From Prevotella sp. (GTDB lineage Bacteria > Bacteroidota > Bacteroidia > Bacteroidales > Bacteroidaceae), in NCBI GenBank assembly GCA_024695815.1, contig JAILHK010000028.1:1-64000 (forward strand): 64,000 nt of DNA, given 5' to 3'. The number at the start of each line of letters is the position of its first letter. Position 1 is the first letter of the stretch. The translations under genes and the position numbers were made by a program. Below are positions 23,559 through 32,192 of the stretch, piece by piece. The notes below the pieces were generated by a model that ran no database searches, was not told the DNA's origin, and saw only the letters and a list, made by a program, of their open reading frames with translations.

Positions 23559-26529
23559 TCTTCTGCTATCTGTAGTCTGTGCGCTGATGGTTCATGCACA
23601 GTCGGGACTGGATGCTCGTTCGTTCAGGAAATACTGGACGGTGGAATCCGAGGCTCCCGGCTATCGCTTGTCGTTCTCGGGCGACACCTGTGAGGTGGTA
23701 GCGCCCAAGGGACTGACGCTATGGCGCAAACAAGCCGTGAAGCAAGGCATGGCGGTGGACTACGATGTGCTGGTCACCGACGACCGCCTGAGCGATATGA
23801 ACCTCTTCTGGATGGCCAGTGACCCGGCTGCTGCATCAGTCTTTAAGCGCATGAACCAGCGCCAGGGTGTGTTCAAGAACTGCTATCAGCTGCAGATGTA
23901 TTACTTGGGCTATGGTGGCAACTACAATTCTACCACGCGTTTCCGCCGTTATATGGGCGGTGGCGAGGTGCCACCTGTGTGGAAGGAATATACCGATGCC
24001 GCCCACCTGTTGCGCTCGGGCCATTGGTATCATTGGCGTGTGGAGAGCACCCGCGAGGGTCGCACCCGCATCTTTGTCGATGGCGAACTGCTGGTAGACT
24101 ATTTAGACCCGACGCCGCTGACCAGTGGCTGGTTTGGTTTCCGCACCACGCTCTCGCGCATCCGTATCACGAACTTCCGCATGGAGCAACTGCCAGTGCA
24201 GTCTGAGGTACCTCTGCATTGGATTGGTGCTACCCCTGCCACGCCCCAGCCGTCAACCTTTGGTGTGCCTTTTGCTCAGGGCGAACTGAAGAAGGTGACC
24301 GATGCCCGTCAGTTTGCGACGGCTGACTGTTGGCCTTTGGCCTACTGGCCCGATGGGTCTGTCAAGTGGATGGGCGTGTCTGGTGTCTTCCCAGCTCAGA
24401 AAGAGGGCACACTTACGGTGAAGGACCTGGGGCGCCAGTTGTATATCGCCAACCAGCACCTGCAGGTATTTATTCCTAAGCAAGGCGACAACTTCCTCGA
24501 TAGTATGCTGGTGGATGGACTGAAGGTTGGCAGCGGTGCTACCTTGGTGGCCACCACCACAACGGGTCGTTACACGGCCAAGGTCGAGCATGCTACGATA
24601 GAACGACAAGGAAAGGCCTCTGCCGTGGTGAAAGTGACCGGGCGTCACGGAGGAAAAGATGGTCGCTGCTGGCTACCTTTCACCCTGCGTCTCTACTTCT
24701 GGCAAGGCACCGACCAAGTGAAGCTTGTTCACTCTTTTATATATGATGGTGAGCAGTCGCGCGACTTCATCACCTCGTTAGGTGTCCGCTTTGGCGTGCC
24801 CTTGCGTACCGAGGCCTACAACCGTCATATAGCCTTCGCCGTGGATGGCGACTCGCTGTGGCACGAACCTGTACAACCGCTCGACGGTCGCCGCACACTA
24901 TCGAGAGATACCAACTGGCAGGCGCTGCAGATGCAGCAAGAGCGCATTCCTGCACCAGAAACCTTCGACGGGCAGGGACAGACGCTGCTCAGCGAGTGGG
25001 CACAGTGGGACGGCTTCCGTCTGTCGCAGCTCACCGACAATGCCTGGTCTATCCGTAAGCGAGCCACCGACCGTAGTCCGTGGATAGGTACGCTGACGGG
25101 CTGTCGTGCCACAGGACAAGCGTTCGTGGGCGACACCGAAGGTGGTATCAGTCTGCGCCTGACCGACTTCTGGCAGAGTTATCCTTCCGCCATCCAGGTG
25201 GACCGTGCCCGCAGTAATGAGGCCCAACTCACCATGTACCTGTGGTCGCCCGAGGCAGAAGCGATGAACCTGTGCCACTACGACACCATTGCTCACGGCC
25301 TGTTGTCTAGCTACGAAGATGTGCAGGAAGGCATGAGCACGCCCTATGGCATTGGTCGTACCAGTGAACTGTGGTTGCAGCCCTACACCGGGAAACCTCA
25401 ATATGATACTCAGATGGGCAACTATCAACTATTGCCTACCCCCGAATACCTACATAGCAAACGTGCCTTCGGCATTTGGTCACTGCCCACCAAACATCAG
25501 GAGGTGGAACAGCGTCTGGACAACTACATCCGTATCTTCCAGCGCGAGACAGAGCGCTGCAAGTGGTATGGCTTCTGGAACTATGGCGACGTGATGCATG
25601 CCTACGATGAGGAACGTCATGAGTGGCGCTACGATGTGGGTGGCTTTGCCTGGGACAATACAGAGTTGGCGTCGCCCATGTGGCTGTGGTACAGTTTCTT
25701 GCGAAGCGGACGTGCTGACATCTGGCGCATGGCTATAGCTATGACCCGCCACAATAGCGAAGTGGATACCTATCATATCGGCCCCTTTGCTCCGTTGGGC
25801 AGCAGACATAATGTGAGTCACTGGGGTTGTGGTGCTAAGGAGGCACGCATCTCTCAGTCGGCCTTCTTGCGCTTTTTCTACTACCTCACTGCCGATGAGC
25901 GTACGGGCGATCTGATGCATGCACAGACCGACTGCGACACGCTGCTCTATCATCTAGACCCCATGCGTCTGGCCGAACCTCGTTCGCTCTATCCCTGTCA
26001 GGCACCGGCCCGACTGCGTATCGGTCCCGACTGGCTGGCTTATGCCGGCAACTGGATGACAGAGTGGGAACGTACGGGCAACCGCCGTTATGCCGACAAG
26101 ATCAAGACCGGCCTACAGTCTATGGCTGCGCTGAAGCATGGACTCTTCACAGGCAATAAGGCGTTGGGCTATGACCCTGCTACAGGTCGAATCACCTACG
26201 AAGGATCAGACAGTCTGCTTAACACCAACCACCTGTGTACCATCATGGGAGGCTTTGAACTGATGAACGAGCTGATGCCGATGCTGCCCTCACCTCAGTT
26301 CGAGAGCGTTTGGCTTGACCACGCCCGTCGTTACCGTGAGATGGCTCTGAAGGTCAGTGGCAACAAGTTCCCGGTGCGCCGTCTCGATGCCTATGCGGCA
26401 TGGAAAGACCGCGATGTGGAGCGCCGTGCACACGTGTGGCAGTCGCTGTTGGCACCCGCCAAGGGCATCTCTACCAACGATGCCGCATTGTGGTCGCTCG
26501 ATGCTATCTATATGTTGGAAGTATTTTAA
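23539..26529 (+). CDS. PL26-like (PcRGLX/YetA-type) rhamnogalacturonan lyase
   Basis: This large secreted protein of about 996 residues has a signal peptide (ending VHAQS). First comes a beta-sandwich of about 200 residues (GHWYHWRVESTREGRTRIFV, resembling DUF6250/concanavalin-like domains). Then comes a region resembling the PcRGLX/YetA family: a RIFT-barrel start (TFGVPFAQGEL, WPDGSVKWMGV), a central beta-sandwich and a C-terminal alpha/alpha toroid (WYGFWNYGDVMHAY). Founding members are exo-rhamnogalacturonan lyases (PL26). Coupling to a GH105 gene supports that activity. An ATG at 23518 would add seven residues. The assignment is by remembered motifs, so activity is an inference. Confidence 0.75.
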   Translation: MEKRIFSLLLSVVCALMVHAQSGLDARSFRKYWTVESEAPGYRLSFSGDTCEVVAPKGLTLWRKQAVKQGMAVDYDVLVTDDRLSDMNLFWMASDPAAASVFKRMNQRQGVFKNCYQLQMYYLGYGGNYNSTTRFRRYMGGGEVPPVWKEYTDAAHLLRSGHWYHWRVESTREGRTRIFVDGELLVDYLDPTPLTSGWFGFRTTLSRIRITNFRMEQLPVQSEVPLHWIGATPATPQPSTFGVPFAQGELKKVTDARQFATADCWPLAYWPDGSVKWMGVSGVFPAQKEGTLTVKDLGRQLYIANQHLQVFIPKQGDNFLDSMLVDGLKVGSGATLVATTTTGRYTAKVEHATIERQGKASAVVKVTGRHGGKDGRCWLPFTLRLYFWQGTDQVKLVHSFIYDGEQSRDFITSLGVRFGVPLRTEAYNRHIAFAVDGDSLWHEPVQPLDGRRTLSRDTNWQALQMQQERIPAPETFDGQGQTLLSEWAQWDGFRLSQLTDNAWSIRKRATDRSPWIGTLTGCRATGQAFVGDTEGGISLRLTDFWQSYPSAIQVDRARSNEAQLTMYLWSPEAEAMNLCHYDTIAHGLLSSYEDVQEGMSTPYGIGRTSELWLQPYTGKPQYDTQMGNYQLLPTPEYLHSKRAFGIWSLPTKHQEVEQRLDNYIRIFQRETERCKWYGFWNYGDVMHAYDEERHEWRYDVGGFAWDNTELASPMWLWYSFLRSGRADIWRMAIAMTRHNSEVDTYHIGPFAPLGSRHNVSHWGCGAKEARISQSAFLRFFYYLTADERTGDLMHAQTDCDTLLYHLDPMRLAEPRSLYPCQAPARLRIGPDWLAYAGNWMTEWERTGNRRYADKIKTGLQSMAALKHGLFTGNKALGYDPATGRITYEGSDSLLNTNHLCTIMGGFELMNELMPMLPSPQFESVWLDHARRYREMALKVSGNKFPVRRLDAYAAWKDRDVERRAHVWQSLLAPAKGISTNDAALWSLDAIYMLEVF

Positions 26530-26551
26530 CTCTTTATATTCATAAACAACA

Positions 26552-27214
26552 ATGAAAAAGAACATGATGATTTGGGCAGCTGCCGCCATGATGATGGCCA
26601 GCTGCGGTTCGATTGCACTGAACCAAGATGCAACATCGACAGTAACTAACAATGCCACAACGGCTGCTACCAACGTGCTGGGCAGCGTGATGCAGGCTGC
26701 AACCAACGGACAGGCTCTGAGCAATATGTTCCAGAGCGTGCTGGGCCTCGACAAGATGACCGAGAAGAGCATCGTTGGCACTTGGAAGTACAGCTCTCCT
26801 GGTTGTGCCTTCACTTCTCAGAAGCTGTTGGCTCAGGCTGGTGGCGAGATTGCTGCCCAGCAGATCAAGGAGAAGATGCTGCCCACCTTTACAAAACTGG
26901 GTGTCAAGTCTTCGAACACCACCATCACTTTCAACGAGGACAAGACCTTCGCAGCGCAGATTGCCGGCAAGAAACTGAGCGGAACCTACACCTTCGAGCC
27001 CTCTACAGGCAAGGTGGTGCTGTCAACACTGCTGCTCAATGTGACCTGCTATGCTAAGAAGAATGCCGATGGTATCGGTCTGCTCTTCGAGTCAACCAAG
27101 CTGCTCACACTCTTCCAGACCATGTCTGCACTGAGTGGCAACAAGACCATGAACACCATCAGCGACCTGTCTAAGAACTACGACGGTCTGCGCATGGGCT
27201 TCGACTTCAAGTAA
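26552..27214 (+). CDS. DUF4923-type lipoprotein
   Basis: This predicted lipoprotein of 220 residues has signal peptide and lipobox MMMASC. An Ala/Thr-rich spacer is followed by a lipocalin-like beta-rich domain (SIVGTWKYSSPGCAFTS, FNEDKTFAAQ, GTYTFEPSTGKVVLS), as in the DUF4923 family of Bacteroidales. Function is unknown. It starts 22 bp after the lyase gene and may be the last gene of that transcript, although DUF4923 proteins are also found alone. The array at 27235-27344 follows its stop. Confidence 0.75.
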   Translation: MKKNMMIWAAAAMMMASCGSIALNQDATSTVTNNATTAATNVLGSVMQAATNGQALSNMFQSVLGLDKMTEKSIVGTWKYSSPGCAFTSQKLLAQAGGEIAAQQIKEKMLPTFTKLGVKSSNTTITFNEDKTFAAQIAGKKLSGTYTFEPSTGKVVLSTLLLNVTCYAKKNADGIGLLFESTKLLTLFQTMSALSGNKTMNTISDLSKNYDGLRMGFDFK

Positions 27215-27234
27215 TTGAAGCAATCACTCCACGA

Positions 27235-27344
27235 TAGTGCCGCCTTTGGCCCGTTAAAGTGTCGCTTTGACCGGCTGAAGGTGGCACTATTGTATGCTAG
27301 AAGTGCCACTTTGACAATGCAATACGGCAGCTATTGTTGCGGTA
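27235..27344. repeat. 22-bp-phased intergenic array (array 3)
   Basis: Four clear units start at 27235, 27257, 27279 and 27301, headed TAGTGCCGCCTTT, AAGTGTCGCTTTG, AGGTGGCACTATTG and AAGTGCCACTTTG; a weaker fifth is at 27323. The first and third units also form an inverted repeat, ATAGTGCCGCCTT (27234-27246) with AAGGTGGCACTAT (27278-27290). It could therefore act as a terminator-like hairpin behind the DUF4923 gene. Confidence 0.8.
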
Positions 27345-27401
27345 TAAGATGCGAATTGCATCAATTAACTGTAGAAAAAGCGATTTCGTTGCCATAGAAG
27401 T

Positions 27402-27432
27402 TTTGCTATGTGGCGCAAAATGATTAATTTTG
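27402..27432 (+). promoter_or_regulatory. Promoter of gpmI
   Basis: TTTG (27402-27405) and TAATTTTG (27425-27432) are 19 bp apart. The predicted leader of about 50 nt is AT-rich and shows no stable fold by eye. Confidence 0.85.
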
Positions 27433-27487
27433 CACCCTTGAACATATTGATACTTAATTAAATAATATAAACGCAAAGGAAATTATT

Positions 27488-29008
27488 ATGGCAAAGAAAG
27501 CGCTATTGATGATTCTCGATGGATGGGGAATCGGTAAGCATGGTAAGGGCGATGTGATCTTCAACACACCAACACCTTACCTCGATTTGTTGACTGCCAC
27601 TTCGGCTCACTCACAGCTCATGGCTTCGGGCGAAGATGTTGGTCTGCCCGACGGACAGATGGGTAACTCTGAGGTTGGTCACCTGAACATCGGTGCTGGA
27701 CGCATCGTTTATCAGGACCTGGTAAAGATTAACCGTGCCTGCAAGGATGGTTCTATCGTTGAGAACCCCCAGGTGAAGGCTGCTTATACCTATGCTAAGG
27801 AGAACGGTAAGAAGTTACACTTGATGGGCCTCTGCTCTGACGGTGGTGTGCACTCAAGCCTTGATCACCTCTTCAAGCTCATCGAGGTGGGTAAGCACTA
27901 TGGACTGAAGAACCAGACCTTCGTACATTGCTTCATGGATGGTCGTGACACCGACCCCAAGAGCGGTAAGGGCTTTATTGAGCAAGTAACTAAGGTGTGT
28001 GCCGACAACGACGCTGCCATCGCCAGCATCATTGGTCGTTTCTACGCCATGGACCGCGACAAGCGCTGGGAGCGCGTGAAGGAGGGTTATGACCTCATCG
28101 TGAATGGCACAGGTAAGCAGGCTACCGATATGGTGAAGGCCGTAGAGGAGAGCTATGCCGACGGCGTAACCGACGAGTTTATCAAGCCTATCCACAACAG
28201 CGCCGTGAACGGATGCATCGAAGAGGGCGACGTAGTGATCTTCATCAACTTCCGTAACGACCGTGCTAAGGAGCTCACCGTGGTACTGACTCAGCAGGAT
28301 ATGCCTGAGCAGGGCATGAAGACCATCCCCGGACTGCAGTACTACTGCATGACGCCATACGATGCAAGCTTCACTGGCGTGAACATCCTCTTCCCCAAGG
28401 AGAACGTAGAGAACACCCTGGGCGAATACCTGTCACAGCAGGGTAAGAAGCAGCTGCACACCGCCGAGACCGAGAAGTATGCACACGTAACATTCTTCTT
28501 CAACGGTGGTCGTGAGCAACCCTACGAGGGTGAGGACCGCATCTTGGTGCCCAGTCCAAAGGTAGCTACCTACGACCTGAAGCCAGAGATGAGTGCCTTC
28601 GAGGTGAAAGACAAGCTGGTGGCTGCTATCAACGAGGCTAAGTACGACTTCATCGTGGTGAACTTCGCCAACGGTGATATGGTTGGTCACACGGGTGTTT
28701 ACAATGCCATCGCAAAGGCCGTATGGGCTGTTGACAACTGCGTGAAGGATGTCATCGAGGCTGCTAAGGCCAACGACTACGAGGCTATCATCATTGCCGA
28801 CCACGGAAATGCCGACAACGCTATCAATCCCGACGGAACACCTAACACGGCTCACTCGCTGAACCCTGTTCCTTTCATATATGTGACCAACAACAACTCG
28901 GCCACGGTGAAGGACGGTCGTCTGGCCGACGTGGCTCCCTCTATCCTGCACATCATGGGACTGGAGAAGCCCGCCGACATGACTGGCGAGAACCTGATTC
29001 AGGATTAA
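27488..29008 (+). CDS. gpmI: 2,3-bisphosphoglycerate-independent phosphoglycerate mutase
   Basis: This glycolytic enzyme interconverts 3- and 2-phosphoglycerate through a phosphoserine, using two Mn ions. The 506 residues have the full iPGM layout. The metal site begins with LMILDGWG, the catalytic Ser61 sits in [34 protein letters not shown] marks the transferase domain, and ADHGNADNA and [11 protein letters not shown] give C-terminal metal ligands. It is monocistronic, with its own promoter and terminator. Confidence 0.97.
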   Translation: MAKKALLMILDGWGIGKHGKGDVIFNTPTPYLDLLTATSAHSQLMASGEDVGLPDGQMGNSEVGHLNIGAGRIVYQDLVKINRACKDGSIVENPQVKAAYTYAKENGKKLHLMGLCSDGGVHSSLDHLFKLIEVGKHYGLKNQTFVHCFMDGRDTDPKSGKGFIEQVTKVCADNDAAIASIIGRFYAMDRDKRWERVKEGYDLIVNGTGKQATDMVKAVEESYADGVTDEFIKPIHNSAVNGCIEEGDVVIFINFRNDRAKELTVVLTQQDMPEQGMKTIPGLQYYCMTPYDASFTGVNILFPKENVENTLGEYLSQQGKKQLHTAETEKYAHVTFFFNGGREQPYEGEDRILVPSPKVATYDLKPEMSAFEVKDKLVAAINEAKYDFIVVNFANGDMVGHTGVYNAIAKAVWAVDNCVKDVIEAAKANDYEAIIIADHGNADNAINPDGTPNTAHSLNPVPFIYVTNNNSATVKDGRLADVAPSILHIMGLEKPADMTGENLIQD

Positions 29009-29030
29009 TCGTACATACCGACATAAAAAG

Positions 29031-29064
29031 AAAACGTGAGTCCTTTGATGGGGCTCACGTTTTT
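29031..29064 (+). terminator. Intrinsic terminator after gpmI
   Basis: Stem AAAACGTGAG (29031-29040) / CTCACGTTTT (29054-29063) encloses a 13-base loop and ends in a T run. The A/T ends allow it to work for the converging membrane-protein gene as well. Confidence 0.85.
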
Positions 29065-29084
29065 GTTTGGTATCAGTCGTATCA

Positions 29085-29834
29085 TTAGTTTTCGATGGGA
29101 CTGTCTCCTTCTTTTTGCTCCGTCTCTTCACCAGCAGCAAGCGGTTGTTGTGGGGTGGGCGATGAGAGCGACTTACTTGCCAACAGCACTGCCACATAGC
29201 CAGTAATAGCGATGATGGCTGCCCAGATGATCACGTAGAGGGCAATGGTCACTGCCAGGCCGCCTATGAAATAGACCGCCAGTGTGAAACCGAAGTTGAG
29301 CCAGTCCTTGCCTCCTTTAATGGTGGCATAGACGGCAATGCCCACTTGCACCAGTTGAGGGATGAGAAACACGGTGACGGCCCAGTAGGGATGGCCCAGT
29401 GAGTACAGCCAGAAGGCTATCAGCACGCTGATGGGTAGTCCGATGAGTCCCCATAGCCAGGAGCATTGGCGCTGCGCATGTTCGTTGGCCAGCTCAAGCG
29501 TACTCTTGAACAGTTTCACCTGATAGAAGAAGATGGTGATGATCAGTGCCCCGTTGATAATGGTCCACAGCCAGCCCACCTCGCTGGGTCTGACAAACCA
29601 GATACGCCTTTCGGCAAACAGAAACTGCGTCAGTTCTAAGATGCTGAGCACGATGAAGAGTCCTACCTGGGTATACATCGTGTTCCTGTTGCCGCTTTCT
29701 CGGTCTTTGCGGTTCACGTAGCCCGCAGCAATGAGCAGGAGACCAACGAGGTAGATGCCCCAAACGGGCCATTCCCAGTCATGATGGAAGAAGAAGGAGT
29801 CTAGGTAGTTGGTAATACTGTCAAGGATGTTCAT
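29085..29834 (-). CDS. Hypothetical membrane protein (249 aa)
   Basis: I do not recognise a family. Six or so hydrophobic segments are visible (WGIYLVGLLLIAAGYV, VGLFIVLSILELTQFLF, WLWTIINGALIITIFFY, LWGLIGLPISVLIAFWLY, VTVFLIPQLVQVGIAVYAT, and a last pair ending AIIAITGYVAVLLA). The C-terminal tail is hydrophilic, rich in Ser, Pro and Glu, and probably cytoplasmic. Aromatic residues are frequent near the helix ends. It has a single-gene layout with a TATATTTG element upstream and converges with gpmI. Confidence 0.75.
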   Translation of the reverse strand: MNILDSITNYLDSFFFHHDWEWPVWGIYLVGLLLIAAGYVNRKDRESGNRNTMYTQVGLFIVLSILELTQFLFAERRIWFVRPSEVGWLWTIINGALIITIFFYQVKLFKSTLELANEHAQRQCSWLWGLIGLPISVLIAFWLYSLGHPYWAVTVFLIPQLVQVGIAVYATIKGGKDWLNFGFTLAVYFIGGLAVTIALYVIIWAAIIAITGYVAVLLASKSLSSPTPQQPLAAGEETEQKEGDSPIEN

Positions 29835-29893
29835 ATCATTTGCGTTTAAGTTTGATGTTCAGTGTGCTGTTAGGTTGCAGCTTATCGTCGATG

Positions 29894-29901
29894 CAAATAT
29901 A
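29894..29901 (-). promoter_or_regulatory. -7 element for the 249-aa membrane protein gene
   Basis: On the minus strand TATATTTG fits the -7 consensus, predicting a leader of about 50 nt. It is divergent from the ung -7 element 43 bp away. Confidence 0.6.
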
Positions 29902-29944
29902 CTACTTTTTGTTGAACAGACCATGATTATTGAGAAAAAGTTTG

Positions 29945-29952
29945 TAACTTTG
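29945..29952 (+). promoter_or_regulatory. -7 element for ung
   Basis: TAACTTTG matches the -7 consensus and lies 14 bp before the ATG at 29967. It excludes the GTG at 29952 as a start. Confidence 0.65.
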
Positions 29953-29966
29953 TGGGCGAAACAGAC

Positions 29967-30644
29967 ATGATAAGAACGATGAACGTACAGATAGAGGAAA
30001 CGTGGAAACAGCACCTGCAAGGTGAGTTTGAAAAGCCCTACTTCGGACAGTTGACCGACGGTGTGAGACGTGAGTATGCGGCAGGTGCCTGCTATCCTCC
30101 AGGAAAGTTGATCTTCAATGCTTTCAACCTGTGTCCGTTCGACCAGGTGAAGGTGGTCATCATCGGACAAGACCCGTATCATGAGCCAGGACAGGCCCAT
30201 GGACTGAGTTTCTCGGTGCAAGATGGCGTGGAGTTTCCGCCATCGTTGCAGAACATCTTCAAGGAGATTCACGACGACCTGGGCACGCCGATGCCTGCGT
30301 CGGGCGACCTGAGTCGCTGGGCACAACAGGGCGTGCTGCTGCTCAATGCCACACTGACGGTGCGTGCACATCAGGCCAATAGTCATGCTTCGCTGGGCTG
30401 GCAGCACTTCACCGATGCCGCTATCAAGGCCCTGGCCTCGTCGCGCGAACATATAGTATATATGCTGTGGGGTGGCTTTGCCCGTTCTAAAGCTGCGATG
30501 ATCGACCGCACTCGCAACCTGGTGCTGGAGTCTGTTCACCCCTCGCCACTGTCGGCCAACCGTGGAGGCTGGTTCGGACAGCATCAGTTCTCGCGTTGCA
30601 ACCAGTATCTCATCCAAACCGGACAGCAACCCATCAACTGGTAA
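29967..30644 (+). CDS. ung: Uracil-DNA glycosylase
   Basis: Ung removes uracil from DNA in base excision repair. The 225-residue form has the family-1 water-activating motif GQDPYH at 67-72 (Asp69) and the C-terminal DNA-intercalation loop HPSPLSANRGGWFG. LPPSLQNIFKE is seen here as FPPSLQNIFKEI. The ATG at 29967 follows from the promoter; the ATG at 29979 would also serve. It cooperates with dUTPase (dut at 42.4 kb) in keeping uracil out of DNA. Confidence 0.97.
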   Translation: MIRTMNVQIEETWKQHLQGEFEKPYFGQLTDGVRREYAAGACYPPGKLIFNAFNLCPFDQVKVVIIGQDPYHEPGQAHGLSFSVQDGVEFPPSLQNIFKEIHDDLGTPMPASGDLSRWAQQGVLLLNATLTVRAHQANSHASLGWQHFTDAAIKALASSREHIVYMLWGGFARSKAAMIDRTRNLVLESVHPSPLSANRGGWFGQHQFSRCNQYLIQTGQQPINW

Positions 30645-30657
30645 ACATAGTTTATTA

Positions 30658-30706
30658 ATTCTTCATTCTTCATTCTTCATTCTTCATTCATCATTCATCA
30701 TTCTTC
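30658..30706. repeat. Heptanucleotide tandem repeat before the DUF3109 gene
   Basis: Seven consecutive 7-bp units, ATTCTTC four times, ATTCATC twice and ATTCTTC once, fill the gap between ung and the next gene and stop four bases before its ATG. The strand is pyrimidine-rich. Slippage would change the leader length, not the reading frame. Confidence 0.92.
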
Positions 30707-30710
30707 ATTT

Positions 30711-31313
30711 ATGAACATTCCTCCCATACTCCAAATAGGCGATGTCCTGATTTCTTCCGATATCATCACCGAGAAATTCTGTTGCGACTACGAGACCTGC
30801 AAGGGCATCTGCTGTGTAGAAGGCGATGCCGGCGCCCCTGTGACCATCGACGAAGTGATGGAAATAGAGAACAGCACCGATGTGGTGTGGGACGACCTGT
30901 CGGCTTCGGCTCAAAGCGTGATTGACCAGCAGGGCGTGGCCTATACCGACCAAGAGGGCGACCTGGTGACCAGCATCGTCGGTGGAAAGGACTGTGTCTT
31001 TACCTGTTACGATGGCGACAACTGTCTCTGTGCACTTGAGAAGGCCTACCGCAAAGGACTGACGGGCTACTGTAAACCCATCAGCTGTGCCTTGTATCCC
31101 ATTCGTGAGAAGACCTTCTCAGACGGAACGGTGGCACTGAACTATCATCGTTGGAGTATCTGTGAGTGTGGACGCAAAAAAGGGAAGGCACTGAACCTTC
31201 CCGTGTATCAGTTTCTGAAAGAACCGCTGGCTCGCCGCTTTGGCGAAGCGTGGTATCAGGAACTCTGTGATGTGGCCGAGATGCTTCTTTCTTCTGACAA
31301 CCAGAAGGAATAA
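30711..31313 (+). CDS. DUF3109 family cysteine-rich protein
   Basis: This 200-residue cytoplasmic protein has clustered cysteines near the N-terminus (CCDYETCKGICCVEGDAGAP) and more at CVFTCYDGDNCLC, CKPISCALYPI and SICECGRKKGK. The spacing resembles the DUF3109/YkgJ-like zinc- or iron-binding proteins of Bacteroidetes. Function is unknown. The start follows a heptad repeat and there is no own promoter, so it may be read from ung. Its stop lies 3 bp from the stop of the AraC gene on the other strand. Confidence 0.85.
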   Translation: MNIPPILQIGDVLISSDIITEKFCCDYETCKGICCVEGDAGAPVTIDEVMEIENSTDVVWDDLSASAQSVIDQQGVAYTDQEGDLVTSIVGGKDCVFTCYDGDNCLCALEKAYRKGLTGYCKPISCALYPIREKTFSDGTVALNYHRWSICECGRKKGKALNLPVYQFLKEPLARRFGEAWYQELCDVAEMLLSSDNQKE

Positions 31314-31316
31314 TCA

Positions 31317-32192
31317 TCAGCTCTTCCTGTAGTCGCTAGGACTCATACCCGTGTGCTCCTTGAAGTATTTTCCCATGAATGACTGATTGGGAAAGTTAAA
31401 GTCGAGGGTAATCTCCTTGATGCTCTTGGTGCTGTTTTTCAGTGCCAGTCGCAGTTCCAGTGTCACATAGTTGTCTATCCACGTGTTTGGTGTGCGTCCG
31501 CTGACGTTCCTCACCGACTGGCTGAGGTACTTAGGCGTGATGTTCATCTGTTGCGCATACCAGCTGACGCGACGCTGCTGACGACAGTTATCCTCTACCA
31601 ATCTAATGAAGCGGGTGAAGATGATGTCGCTGCGCGTCTGGTGGTCTTCCTTGATAGACTGGGCACGATAGATGATGTTGCTCAGGTCGTAGAACATGGC
31701 CAGGATGAGCGTGCGCATCAACTCCTTATGGAAGTGGTTGTGTGTCTCGCTGATTTTCTTGTTCAGAATCTTAAAGTCATCATGGAACATCTGCTGTTCC
31801 TGTTCCGACAACGACATGACGGGGTGATAGCGGGAATATAAGAAGAGGGCAGAGATGTCGCTCACCTCGCGGATCACCTCGTAGAAAAACTTCATGCTGA
31901 GCACCATGCCAACACATTCAAAGTCGTCCGACGAGGTGATGTGATCCACCACATGGCGGTCGGAGACAATGATGATATCACCTTGAGTGATGATTTTCTC
32001 TTCGGTGTCTAGCATATAACGCGCACTGCCTTGTTGGCAGAGGCCAATCACGATGAAGTTCAGACGGCGTGGCTCTGTCATCTGTGGCAGATGGCTGACG
32101 TCCGACAACAAGATAAGGTCGTCGTCCTGTGAGGCGCTCGTGCCCCATTGCTTAATCTTTTCAAAGTCTGATAATACAATCTTCTTATCCAT
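31317..32192 (-). CDS. AraC-family transcriptional regulator
   Basis: This 291-residue regulator has an N-terminal cupin-like sensing region (QGSARYMLDTEEKIITQGDI) and a C-terminal AraC DNA-binding domain. The two helix-turn-helix units are WYAQQMNITPKYLSQSVRN and IKEITLDFNFPNQSFMGKYF, ending with the typical HTGMSPSDYRKS. It is the last gene of the GH35-GH95 operon; its start overlaps the GH95 stop by 8 bases. It probably senses a sugar from that pathway and acts on the operon's own promoter, but that is inference. Confidence 0.9.
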   Translation of the reverse strand: MDKKIVLSDFEKIKQWGTSASQDDDLILLSDVSHLPQMTEPRRLNFIVIGLCQQGSARYMLDTEEKIITQGDIIIVSDRHVVDHITSSDDFECVGMVLSMKFFYEVIREVSDISALFLYSRYHPVMSLSEQEQQMFHDDFKILNKKISETHNHFHKELMRTLILAMFYDLSNIIYRAQSIKEDHQTRSDIIFTRFIRLVEDNCRQQRRVSWYAQQMNITPKYLSQSVRNVSGRTPNTWIDNYVTLELRLALKNSTKSIKEITLDFNFPNQSFMGKYFKEHTGMSPSDYRKS

